From the NCBI GenBank assembly GCA_030144725.1, contig JASKMD010000024.1:6269182-6333181 (forward strand): DNA of 64,000 nucleotides, written 5' to 3'. Of the stretch, positions 50,819 through 63,300 are shown piece after piece. The position numbers and the translations under genes were made by a program. Origin of the DNA: Haematococcus lacustris (lineage: Eukaryota; Chlorophyta; Chlorophyceae; Chlamydomonadales; Haematococcaceae). The notes under the pieces are model-generated. The model had not been told where the DNA came from. It ran no database searches and worked only from the letters and a program-made list of their open reading frames with translations. Position 1 is the stretch's first letter; each line of letters begins with the position of its first letter.

Positions 50819-51333
50819 CGTCTTGCCCGTGCGACCCTGCTGGCACATGTCTTGCTCGGAACTATTGTCAGACAGCATCACTTCGCGGAGCATGACCAGC
50901 CGCAGGCAACAGGTGCTGCATCGGAAGCTCCAACTGCTGCCGGGCGACAGGCGGTGGTGCCGCGGTGTGCGCGGGGCCTATGCCGAGGGCCGCCCCCTCC
51001 GCACGGCGCTCCGCCTTGGGCCGCGATCCCGCCCTGGTCCTGCAAGGCAGGGTGTATGGCACGAGCAACAGACGGGCCAAGTAAAGGGTCAGGGGTAAGG
51101 GCTCGGGTGTCAATGTCGGAAGGTCAGTGGGAGGTCAGGGGAAGTATAAATGAAAGCATGTCTCGGCTGCAGTGTCCGTAATGTTGTGAGGGGAAGGGCT
51201 AGTGAAACTGGGGGAAGCATGGGAATCTAAGGGGAAGATGGGAGGGGGGAAGGCACGGCATCTTAATTCCTGCAGCTCGACTCTTGACCACTGACCCCTG
51301 ACCTGCCGCCCCTGACCCTGGCCTGTGACCCAC

Positions 51334-54300
51334 CTGGACCACTCCTTCTTGCAGTACTGGTACAGACAGGTGCACACCATGTCCGTGGCATACGCAATGC
51401 ACTGAACAGGCAGAGGCAGCAGATCAGGAAACGCAGGTGGGGGCCATGCAGGGGGAAGGGGGCAGATCGAATAGTAGTGCCCCAACCCGCCCACCCGCCT
51501 GCCCCCTGCCTGGCTGCCCGCCTGCTGGCCTGCCCGCTCCCTGCCCCCCCACCAAGGTGCTTATGGCGATGAAGGCCAGGACGCGTCTGTAGTGTATGGG
51601 CAGGTCGATGACGGCCGGCACGCGACGCCTGAAGGGGTCACCTGGGCAGGCATGGCAGGTGGGCGGGCAGGCAGGCAGGTGGGCGGGCGGGCGGGCGGGC
51701 AGGCAGGCGGGCGGGCGGGCGGGCGGGCGGGCGGAGTGGTGCACAGGGCACTGGCTGTGGCCTAACCAGGCAACTGACCAGGGGCCTAACCAGGCAACTG
51801 ACCAGGGGCCCAGGTGACATACAGGTTGAAGGCCACCAGGCCCAGCAGGGAGGCCATCAGCCAGGAGTTGGTCCAGATCTCACGCCGGAAGGGACGACCC
51901 ACGTTGAAGACCAGGGCCATGATGATGAGCTGCCTGGTATGCAGGAAGTGGTCAGGGAGGGAGCAGCAGCAGGAGACAAAACAACATATTTAAACATATT
52001 TACTTGTGTTTATACTCTTGCATTTATGTATTTGTTATATATTTATAGTTTGGCATGCTTCAAGTTGGCATGCTACAAGTTGATAGCCATGGAGCTCAGA
52101 GCCCAAGCCAAAGGTTCAGAGCAAATAAGATGGTGGCTCAGTTTACGAGCCAGGGGTATGTAACATGTGTACAAGATGTAAAAAGTTACCTTAAAATAGC
52201 AAACGCCATCCATTGCGTGAACAGCCAATTACAGACGAGTAGTGGAGGGGAAGCAGCATCAGGCACAACAGCAGCAGCGGCAGGTGGGGCAGCAGCAGTC
52301 ATGGCAGCAGTGATGACCAATTGCAGGGCAGCAGGGCAGGACCAGCAGCAGGAGCCAAGTCCTGCCCGCCTGCCCTGCGGCATACACCGGCGCCCACCGC
52401 CCCACCCTGACCCGTCCCACCCTGACCCGCCGCGCCCACTGCCCCCGCCCCCGCCCACCGCCCCGCCCCACCCTGACCGCCTGCCCACCCACCAGCCTTT
52501 TACCTCTGGGGGTTGGCTTGTATCCACCCAAGCCCTACCTCCTCCTCCTGTAACAACTACTACTACCCTGACCGCCTGCCCACCCACCAGCATCCAGTGA
52601 TGAAGAGGGCCCCAGTGGCGGCCTGCCTCTCCGATACGGCGATGTCCAGCGGCGGGTGTGAGGATGGGTCAAAGGCCGTGTACCAGTCCTGCTGCTTCAG
52701 GCTCGTCAGGGTGAAGACTTGGAAGGCGGTGACCACTACCAGCTGCACACCAGCATTCGGGGGAGGGCGGCACAGTTAAGGGGGTGGGGTGGGAGTCAAG
52801 GGGCTGGAGGCCCTGGTGAGGAGGCTGTGGGGGGGCACCTGCACAGCTCCAGGGGGGCCAAGCAGGTAGTGCTGGCGGCGGCCTGCTGCCCCGCCCTCCT
52901 GGTGTACACCCTGTGCTGCGCTGCAGGTGCTGTCCCTGGTAGGCCAGTGGGACCGGGGCAAGGTAGGGCTGAGCCTGGGCAGAGGTGCTAGTGCCCTACG
53001 GGTGCTAGTGGGGGGTCACGTGCGCGGCTCCAGGGGGCTAAGCAGGCAGTGCTGGCGGCACAACAAGGTATGGCAGAGCTGCTAGTGCCCTGCCCCCCGC
53101 TGCTGTCTGCTGTGCAGGCTCGTGTTGGCGCGCAGTGTGCTAGGGGGTGGGGGGCTCAGCACACTGGGTGATCAGGCCGCTAGCAGCAGCAGGGCGGCGG
53201 AGGGGGGGGGTGCTCCCCCTCACCCCTGCCCCCTGCCCCTGCTCCTGTCCCTTGGTTTGCCTTACCCAAGCTGCAGAGGTTTCATTCACAAGTGCATGGG
53301 GTGATCCTCTACACACTCTTGTGCCACACCTTAAGCATCTTGCCCTGGCCTGGCTTTTTTCCCAGGTCTGCCCCTACCTTCCCCCCGGTCCCCCCCTCCC
53401 CGCCTCTCATCCTCCTCCTGACCCTTGCCGCCCTGAGCCCAGCCCTTGCAGCCCTCCCGCCTTGCAGTCTGCAGCCCAGCCTGACCTGACCCACTACAGG
53501 NNNNNNNNNNNNNNNNNNNNNNNNNNNNNNNNNNNNNNNNNNNNNNNNNNNNNNNNNNNNNNNNNNNNNNNNNNNNNNNNNNNNNNNNNNNNNNNNNNNN
53601 NNNNNNNNNNNNNNNNNNNNNNNNNNNNNNNNNNNNNNNNNNNNNNNNNNNNNNNNNNNNNNNNNNNNNNNNNNNNNNNNNNNNNNNNNNNNNNNNNNNN
53701 NNNNNNNNNNNNNNNNNNNNNNNNNNNNNNNNNNNNNNNNNNNNNNNNNNNNNNNNNNNNNNNNNNNNNNNNNNNNNNNNNNNNNNNNNNNNNNNNNNNN
53801 NNNNNNNNNNNNNNNNNNNNNNNNNNNNNNNNNNNNNNNNNNNNNNNNNNNNNNNNNNNNNNNNNNNNNNNNNNNNNNNNNNNNNNNNNNNNNNNNNNNN
53901 NNNNNNNNNNNNNNNNNNNNNNNNNNNNNNNNNNNNNNNNNNNNNNNNNNNNNNNNNNNNNNNNNNNNNNNNNNNNNNNNNNNNNNNNNNNNNNNNNNNN
54001 ATCAGCTGTGATCAGGGGTCAGGTGTGATCAGGTGTGATCAGGGTCAGGTGTGATCGGGTGTGATCAGGGTCAGGTGTGATCAGGTGTGATCAGGGTGAG
54101 CAGGAACAGCAGGCCCTATGGCTGGGGGGGCAGGCAGGCAGGGGCCTGTCAAGGCTGTTGACACTGGGTGGGCGGGGGGCGGGGGGAGGGGGGCGGGGGG
54201 AGGGGGGGGGAGGGGGGGAGGGGGGGCGTGCGTGCGGGCGTGCGGTCCACCCTGAGGCAGCAGGTCAGGGCCAGGCAGGGGCGAGCAGCTGCCCACCTGC

Positions 54301-57300
54301 ACCACCAGCAGCAGCAGCCCCTGCTCCCCCTCCTGCTGCAGCTTCTGCCACGCCCCGGCCAGTGACTGCCAGAGCCACTGCCCCGCTGGCCACCAGGCGC
54401 ACCGCCTCATGCTGACTCAGCAGCAGCGCATGGCCGGGGGCCCCCTGGCCTGCTGCCCCTGCCCCTACCCCTGCTGCTGCTGCTCCCCCTGGTACTGGGG
54501 GGTGCTGCTTCCCATCCTGCTGCTGCTGCTGCTGCTGCTGCTGGCAGCCTTGGTGCATGGAGGTGGGTGGTGGGGATGGGGGTGGAGCTGGGCAAGGGTG
54601 GCGGCGGGTGTCCACCACCTCGAAGCGGGAAGGCGGCCTCCTGCACTGTGCCTGCACCCAGGGGGGGGGACAGGTGGCTGTGAGGAGCTGCTGACCCTTG
54701 AGGGTGTGAGAGGTCAGAGGGGAAGAGTGGGCGAGCCTGCCCCCAGACCGCCCCTGCCTGCCCCTGACCTACTCTGACCTCACCCCTGACCTCACCCTGC
54801 CCTCACCCTGCCTGCCACTGCCTGCCACTGCCCTCACCCTGGCCACCCCTGCCTGCCCCTGACCTCACTCTGACCTCACTCTGACCTCACTCTGACCTCA
54901 CTCTGACCTCACTCTGACCTCACTCTGACCTCACTCTGACCTCACCCTGGTGGTCAAGGTCCACAATGAGGCAGGGGGTGGCGGCATCCAGGATGGCACA
55001 CTGCCTTGCCACCGTGATAGCAGTGCGCACGTGGTCGCCAGTGACCTGCTTGGCAACAAGGAACGGAGGGAGAAGGAGGCTGGCGGGAAGAAGCGCATGA
55101 GGAGCACAGAAAATAGATAAGTGTGAGGAATACTTCTCGACAGGGCAGCAAAAAAACAGTACTTCTGCTGTGGATGGGGCGTTTGTCAACAAACAGGTTC
55201 GTCGAACACGACGATGTGGACAAGGTACGGCACCGGCCATATGAAGACCCATGAACAGGGCTCGCGTCCGGCTCACCATCGCGGTGCGAATGGCTGCGCT
55301 GTGGAGGTGCTCGATGGTCGGCGCGCTCTCCGGCTTCAACCTGCGCGACCGGGACGGCACAAGCGGCACCGGGTGCTCGACATTGAGCGATAACGGGTGG
55401 TCAAGCGCTCGACATCGGGCGATGCTGACTAAACTGGCGAACTGCTGCAGCACACCAAACTCGCCACGTTTGCGTACGCTGCGTGGATTGGGCTAGTCGA
55501 GAATATCTGCGGGTTCGAAAACCCTGCCTCCGTTCCTTGCCGGGTGTGAAGTGTGCGCTATCGTCAGCCAGGCGCCCACTGGCTAGGCGGACACCTGGCT
55601 GCGAGGTGTGGGCGCGAACTGTGTCCCTCGCAGCGCTGTGCCGCACACCTGTTCACCATCAGCACCAGGCCAAGGAACTGCGCGCCCGCCCTCCAGCGTC
55701 TCCTGGCTTGCGGGTGAGCACCTCGGCAGGGCTGGATAGACCACGCACCTCCTTGGACGCGATTCCAATCACGCGCAGCCCTTGGTCCGTCAAGGCCCTG
55801 CGCGCGATCAGCCCGCGCAGTGGCTAAGCAGGCGCCGCGTGACAACATGAAGGATTCGACTCGCATGGATATTTCTGGACCACAAAGGTGGCACAGCTTG
55901 CTGTTGCCGGACGCAAAGTCCGTATGCATGCTCCCAGGCGAGCACCCAGTTCGGCAGTCGAGGTGAGTTCAGGGGTGCTGCCAAGGAGTGTGTGTTAGTG
56001 TGAGTGTGAGTGTGGATAGATAGGCAAAGCAGCGTCTATGGAGGAGGAGGAGGAGCAGCAGCTGGAGTGGCCGCCGATCTCACTTGCAACACTCGCGTGA
56101 AGTCTGGTGGCAGTGAGGAGGGGGTCCACTAGGCCTTGCAGCTTCTCAGGCGACCCTGCGACCCACAGCCAGGCCCACATGGCGGCAGGGCAGGGCAGGG
56201 CAGGGCAGCATGCCGGGCACCCAAGGTGACGCCACAGGCTAGAGGGGAAGGGGCAGTGGGAAGGGGCAGGCCCAGGGGCAGGGCGGCAGACAGGGCAGGA
56301 GGGAGGGGCATGTGGGACAGCACCTGAGTTGCTCAGGCTATGGACTCATGGCAGCATCAACAGCCTCAGTCCTGCCGGCCCTGCCCCCTCCTGCCACACA
56401 GGCTGCCCCGGTGAAGGGGCAGGGTGGAGGGGGCAGGCCAGTGGACTGTGGACAAGCATCAACAGCCTCAGTCCTGACGGCCTTGAGCCCATCTGTGGAA
56501 GAGGCTGCCCCGTGTTGGAGACAGGCGTGTTGCTAGTCAGCCAGCCAGACCCATCTTAGCTTGTACTTAGGGTAGAGTTCTTCACTGTTGGGTTCGTGGA
56601 GTGCTCGCTCATCTCTTGGGTCTCTAACACCCCGCCCTGGCCGTGTAGCCAGCAGGACCCCCCCTCTCCCCCCAGCCGTGTTGCTGCTGATGCCACTGTG
56701 CTGGAGACCAGCTTCTACGTGCTGCAACTCATATCCCGACCCAGGCTGACCTGGACCGTGTCCGCAGCTCACCTTGACAGGTGTCAGGGTCAGGGTCAGG
56801 GTCAGGGTCAGGGTCAGGGTCAGGGTCAGGGTCAGGGTCAGGGTCAGGGTCAGGGTCAGGGTCAGGGTCAGGGTCAGGGTCAGGGTCAGGGTCAGGGTCA
56901 GGGTCAGGGTCAGGGTCAGGGTCAGGGTCAGGGTCAGGGTCAGGGTCAGGGTCAGGTCAGGGTCAGGGTCAGGGTCAGGGTCAGGGTCAGGGTCAGGGTC
57001 AGGGTCAGGGTCAGGGTCAGGGTCAGGGGTCAGGGGTCAGGGTCAGGGTCAGGGTCAGGGTCAGGGTCAGGGTCAGGGTCAGGGTCAGGGTCAGGGTCAG
57101 GGTCAGGGTCAGGGTCAGGGTCAGGGTCAGGGTCAGGGTCAGGGTCAGGGTCAGGGTCAGGGTCAGGGTCAGGGTCAGGGTCAGGGTCAGGGTCAGGTCA
57201 GGGTCAGGGTCAGGGTCAGGGTCAGGGTCAGGGTCAGGGTCAGGGTCAGGGTCAGGGTCAGGGTCAGGGTCGGGGGTCAGGGGTCAGGGTCAGCAGCTCA

Positions 57301-60300
57301 CCTTGACAAACACCTGCACCCGGCCATCAGGGCGCAGCACCACTGCGCTGGACCGCAGCCCGCTCGCTGGTGAAGTCAAAGCGCCTGCAGCCGGGCCACA
57401 CAGCCTGGCAGGTGAACACGGTGGAGAGGCAGCTTCTTCAAACTGCGGCCAGCACTGACGCCAGGGCACCCTACCTCCTGATGCTGATGATCTGGGCCCT
57501 CCCCCCGCCCCTGCCCCTGCCCCTGCCATCGTCCCGCCCCTGCCCCTCCCCCCTCCCCCCTACCCCCTGCCCCACTGCCCTGACACCCCCTCTTGCCCCC
57601 ACCCCACCCTCTCTTCACCAACTCCCCACCCCTCCCCTCCCTCACCTTCCCCCAATGTCCCTCCCCTCCCTCACCTTCCCCAATGCCCCTCCCCCCTGCC
57701 CCTCATCCCCGTCCCCTCCCCCCCCCTTCTCTCACCTCAACACCAGCAGCTTCTCACGCAAGCTCCTCCTCTGCTGCTGCTGCTGCTCCTGCCCCCCCAG
57801 ACCCCCAGGTGCCCCCCCCACCCCCCATTCACCACAGCTGCCATGGCCCCCCTCTCCCCCCCCCGCCCCTGTTGCCCCCCCCCCTCTGCCACCCCCCCGT
57901 GCACCGCTGCCTTGTGTGCCTCAGGGGCCGGGGGAGAGGGTGGGGGGTGGGGGGTGGGGGGCGAGCAGGAGGGGCTCTGAGGGGGTCCCCCCCCCCGGCC
58001 CACCCCCTCCGACTGGCTGACTTCCCTGCCCACCCTGGTTGCCAGTTCCGCATGCCCAGCCGCATCCGCCCGCCTGGTGGCATCAAAGTGAGTTAGGGTA
58101 AGGGCGCCACTGTCAGCAGGGGGGGAGGGGACCGGGGCATGGAGGGCGGGCTGGGGTGGGGCCAGGCCCGCTGCCCCGCCTGCTGCCCAGGAGGCGGCCA
58201 TGACGGGCACAGGGGCCACCAGGAGGTATGGGGCGCTGAGGGGGGGAGCAGCAGCTGCAGCCCTGGGCCCTGCCCCAGGCCCCCCCTCCTCCCCCCCGCT
58301 GCGGCGGGTCAAGGCCAGGGCCCAGGGGCCAGGCAGCTCCTCCTCAAAGCTCAGGCAGTGCCGGGACGCCTCAAACAGACGCTGCTCCAGGGGGTCACCC
58401 ACCAGGCGGCCACCACTCCAGGCAGCCCCTGCCCCCGCCCCCGCCCCCTACCCCCTGCCCCCCTCCCCCCACCCCCAAACTCTCCCCCCCAGCTCCCTTC
58501 GCCCCTGTCAAAGCAGGTGCACCTTCTTCCCCGCCACCTCCCCCATCCCGCACAGGCAGTCTGCCCCGCCCCCTTTGCCCTGGCCCAGCAGCTGCCTGCG
58601 CGTCTGGATCAGCAGCCAGGCGGGGGCTGTGGGGCCGGGCCGGGCGGTCGGCTGTGGTGCCCAATACGGTCAGGCCGTGGCAGGTGGCGAACAGCTGGTG
58701 CACGGTGCAGGGCAGCTGGCTGGGGTCCTCTTCCAGGGAGCTGAACCTGTCAGGGGTCAGGGGTCAGGGTCAGGGGTCAGGGGTCAGGGTCAGGGGTCAG
58801 GGGTCAGGGGTCAGGGGTCAGGGGTCAGGGGTCAGGGTCAGGGTCAGGGTCAGGGTCAGGGTCAGGGTCAGGGGGTCAGGGTCAGGGTCAGGGTCAGGGT
58901 CAGGGTCAGGGTCAGGGTCAGGGTCAGGGTCAGGGTCAGGGTCAGGGTCAGGGTCAGGGTCAGGGTCAGGTCAGGGTCAGGGTCAGGGTCAGGGTCAGGG
59001 TCAGGGTCAGGGTCAGGGTCAGGGTCAGGGTCAGGGTCAGGGTCAGGGTCAGGGTCAGGGTCAGGGTCAGGGTCAGGGTCAGGGTCAGGGTCAGGGTCAG
59101 GGTCAGGGTCAGGGTCAGGGCGTCAGGGTCAGGGTCAGGGTCAGGGTCAGGGTCAGGGTCAGGGTCAGGGTCAGGGTCAGGGTCAGGGTCAGGGTCAGGG
59201 TCAGGGTCAGGGTCAGGGTCAGGGTCAGGGTTCAGGGTCAGGGTCAGGGGTCAGGGTCAGGGTCAGGGTCAGGGTTCAGGGTCAGGGTCAGGGTCAGGGT
59301 CAGGGTCAGGGTCAGGGTCAGGGTCAGGGTCAGGGTCAGGGTCAGGGGTCAGGGTCAGGGTCAGGGTCAGGGTCAGGGTCAGGGTCAGGGTCAGGGTCAG
59401 GGTCAGGGTCAGGTCAGGTCAGGGTCAGGGTCAGGGTCAGGGTCAGGGTCAGGGTCAGGGTCAGGGTCAGGGTCAGGGTCAGGGTCAGGGTCAGGGTCAG
59501 GGTCAGGGTCAGGGTCAGGGTCAGGGTCAGGGTCAGGGTCAGGGTCAGGGTCAGGAGGTCAGGGGTCAGGGTTCAGGGTCAGGGTCAGGGTCAGGGGTCA
59601 GGGGCCAGGGGTCAGGGTTCAGGGTTCAGGGTTCAGGGTCAGGGGTCAGGGTCAGGGTCCCCCAATTCGCCTCGTCCCCATCTCCCCCCTACCTGCCTGC
59701 TGCTGCCAGCATCACCCCTTTGAGCTCCAGGCCTATGTCTGTCAGGGTGCCAGTCTTGTCAAAGCAGATGGCATCCAGCAAGGCCTGCCGAGCAGCCACA
59801 AGCAGCAGCCAGTGCAGCCAGTAGCTGACCGAAGCTGGTCACAGCTGTGTGTGTGGGAGGGGGCGTGGTACATCAGGTTTGGCGGAACAGCTGTCTGTGG
59901 CTGGTTGTCTGGTTGCTGGAGGTTGGCAGTGCCTTGATGGAAAGGCGGGGATAGAAAACTGCATGGAGTGGCATGGGCTACTTGTTGGTCAGGTGGAAAT
60001 GGGGCGCGGCTGGTGAGTGCCAGGGTCCCTGAAGGCCTTGAAGGAGGCAGGGGCACTGACCTGCTAGCGGCACAGCGCTCGCTGTCCAGCACATGGACTG
60101 ACTGGGCCTTAAGGCGCAGGGTGCTGATGGTGGTGGCGATGGCCAGGCAGCAGGCCAGGGCAGGGGGGCACGGCCGTGGTGATCATGTCGAATGCCTGGA
60201 GGGGCAGGTCAGGGGGTGGGGTGGGGGGGCAGGGGGGGCAGGGGGGCAGGGGGGCAGGGGGGCGGTGGGCAGGGGGGCAGGGGGTCAGGGGGGGGTAGGG

Positions 60301-63300
60301 GTCAGGGGGTCAGGGGGTTAGGGTGGACAGGTTAGCTCTGCTGCCCTGGCCCTGCTCGCTTGCTGCTGCCTTGCACGGGTTGGGCTGCTTTGCTGGCTTG
60401 CCCTGCTTGTTTGCCCCCCCCCCCTCCCCCCCACCTTGATGACGATGAGGCTGGGCGGGGCGTTGAAGCGCACTAGCGCCACCCACGTCCCAGATGTAGA
60501 ATGCGGTGGCCATGACCAGCATGAGCGCTATGAAGTACAGCGCCTGCAGCCAGACGGCCAGGTGGCAATGGGCTAGCCAGCTGGTCAGGGAGGGGGAGGG
60601 GGAGGGGGGAGGGGGAGGGGGAGGTGGAGGTGGAGGTGGAGGTGGAGGTGGAGGTGGAGGGGGAGGGGGAGGGGGAGGGGGAGGGGGAGGGGAGGGGAGG
60701 GGGAGGGGAGGGAGGGGGAGGGGGAGGGGGAGGGGGAGGGGGAGGGGGAGGGAGGAGGGGGAGGGGGAGGGGGAGGGGGAGGGGGGAGGGGGAGGGGGAG
60801 GGGGAGGGGGAGGGGGAGGGGGAGGGGGGAGGGGGAGGGGGAGGGGGAGGGGGAGGGGGAGGGGGAGGGGGAGGGGGGGAGGGAGGAGGGGAGGGGGAGG
60901 GGGAGGGGGAGGGGGGAGGGGAGAGGGGGAGGGGGAGGGGGAGGGGGAGGGGGGAGGGGGAGGGGGAGGGGGGAGGGGGAGGGGGAGGGGGAGGGGGAGG
61001 GGGAGGGGGAGGGGGAGGGGGGAGGGGGGAGGGGGAGGGGGAGGGGGAGGGGAGGGGGAGGGGGAGGGGGGAGGGGGAGGGGGAGGGGGAGGGGGAGGGG
61101 GAGGGGGAGGGGGAGGGGGGAGGGGGAGGGGGAGGGGGAGGGGGAGGGTGGAGGGGGGGGGAGGGGGAGGGGGAGGGGGAGGGGGGAGGGGGAGGGGGAG
61201 GGGGAGGGGGAGGGGGGAGGGGGAGGGGGAGGGGGAGGGGGAGGGGGAGGGGGGAGGGGGAGGGGGGAGGGGGGAGGGGAGGGGGAGGGGGGAGGGGGAG
61301 GGGGACTAAACGTACCTGGCGAACAAAGCCCAGGTCCTGCTGGCGGGGGGAACATGATGCTGCGCAGCAGGCGACCCTGCAAGTCCAGAGCACCACCGCC
61401 ATGGGGGGGGGTTAGGGCCTCAGGTTAACTCTCAGGGTTAGGGTGCGGCCCTTAGGGCCTAACCCTAACCCTAACCCTAACCCACCATGCAAGTCCAGAC
61501 CACCACCACCTCCACCACCACCTGGCAATCACAACTGACATGAGCCCGCCAGCCCCTGGCTGCCCTACACAGATAAATGCCTAAGTTGACCCACCCCGCG
61601 ATCTCTTGATTTCTGGGTGAAACCCCGCAAATTTTTTCTGCGCACCACCCGTTGACAAAGCCTTAGGGGCTGGCAAGCTGGCCCGCTGCCATCAAAGCCT
61701 ACTTCAAGCACCCCAGGGGCACTGCGCTCCCTTCATTGCGTGCCCTGGCCCAACAGCATGGAGTCAGCCACGCCACCCTTACCAGGGCAGTCAGCAGGGG
61801 CGGGACAGTTGCCAAACAGGGCCGGCCCACAGCTCTGACTGGGCCTGAGGAGGAGTGGCTGGCTGACCTTGTCAAGGGGTCCCAGAAGCAGGGGCAGGGA
61901 GTCACCTGCTGCCAGGGAGCTGCTGGCAGCGCTGCTGGCAGCGCTGCAGAAGCAGTGCTGCAGGGGTCAGACATTCCTGCAGCGGGCTGACCGGGTGGCC
62001 AACGCAGATGAGACCGGCTTCCAGCCTGCCAGCCATGAGTGCGTGTTGGCAGAGCGGGGGGCCAAACACGTCTTCCAGGCTGCAGCTGCCAGCTCCAAGC
62101 AGAGCCATCACATGTGTGGCCTGGGGAGCAGCGGAGGGGCAGGTGCTGGCGCCCAACTATGTCAGCGCCGGCACCATGCTGACAACAGACGCGCTGGGGG
62201 GCGTCAGGTTCTTCCCGGACTCAGCCGTCATACTCAAGCCAGGTACCCACATGATGGACGGCCAGCTGTTCCCCAAGCTGCTGGTCAGCATGGCCAGGCA
62301 ACTGCCAGGCGGCGTCAGCAAGAAGAACCGGGCATTGCTGATCCTGGACGGGCACGCCTCCCGCCTCAGCGCTGACACGCGGGACACTGCAGCAGCGCTG
62401 GGGTTTGACTTGCTCATCCTCCCCGGCCAGTGCACTCACTTCTTACTTTCCTGGGACCAGCTGTCCAGCAGTGTTAAGGCCAGCCATGGCAAGCTAGTGG
62501 CCGGGGCGGCAGTGCTGGCCGGGGACGCGGGTTTCAACCCCAGGCTGCCCCAGCGCATCAGCATGGTCGACTCAGCCCTGCACCTGTCAGTGGGGCACAG
62601 CCACGAGCCACTCGAGCGTGCCTTTGACAAGACGGGCCTCTTCCCACCTGACAAGCAACAGATGCTGGCGGCTGCAGCTGCCTCCATCAAGTCGGGCAAG
62701 CAAAAGGCGGCGCATGCAGCCTGGAAGCGGCTGGCACCAGACATGGTGCAGGCCGCGGTTGCAACGTTCAGCGGAGGAGCAGCCAGCTCTGTATGACAGG
62801 GCTGTGGACAGGTTCTACAACCGCCAGGAGCTTTCTGGGCTGGTGGCTGCACGGGCTGCCAAGAAGGGCAAGGGTGCATGCAAGTAGGGTGGGAACCCTA
62901 GTGATCCCACCCATAGTGGTCCCACCCATAGTGAGCCCACCCACAGTGAGCCCACCAATAGTGATCAATCCCTTAGTAATGACATGCCTAGAGTGGGGGT
63001 AGCAAGTGTCTGTGAGAGTTGGCTGTGAAGGGGCTGGCTCAACTTAGGTTACTTTAGTTTGAAAACCCATGTTTTTGGGTGGGCTCCACTTTCCGGGCTG
63101 CAGCTGCCCAACCACTTTGACTCGTGAAACAACATGGGCACTGACGGGTAGTAGACTTCAAGCTCTACACGTGGGTATGAGTTGCTTGCCGAGCAGCCAA
63201 CCCGTTGTGAGACTACACTGTTTTCTGGAAGAAAGTGGCTCAACTTAGGCATTTATCTGTGTATGTTGCGTGCCAGCGCATCCAACCGCCACCAGCACCA

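Larger units (their letters stand above)
49544..51137. other. Intergenic between two convergent genes; possible coding fragment
   Basis: Holds a GGTCAGGCC tract (49605-49700) and a 20-bp tandem repeat CAGTGCAACGCCTACCGACC (50168-50248). A plus-strand stretch at 50780-51040 (ARQELIRLELSALQRLARAT, then LLAHVLLGTIVRQHH) reads as coding after an AG acceptor. No partner exons are clear, and it overlaps where the ATPase 3' UTR should lie. Confidence 0.35.

Noticed and set aside
53147..54028. 293-residue ORF on the plus strand
   Set aside because: It runs through the N gap and has no recognisable sequence at either end.
56596..59937. ORFs of 200-500 residues rich in Gly-Ser, Gln-Gly or Arg-Val
   Set aside because: Translations of GGGTCA arrays on the strand opposite to the ATPase gene; only short flanks are non-repeat.
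54297..61376. RNA editing or programmed frameshifting in the P5B ATPase
   Set aside because: Many different sites, all short homopolymers, with no common slippery motif or structure; assembly error or decay is simpler.
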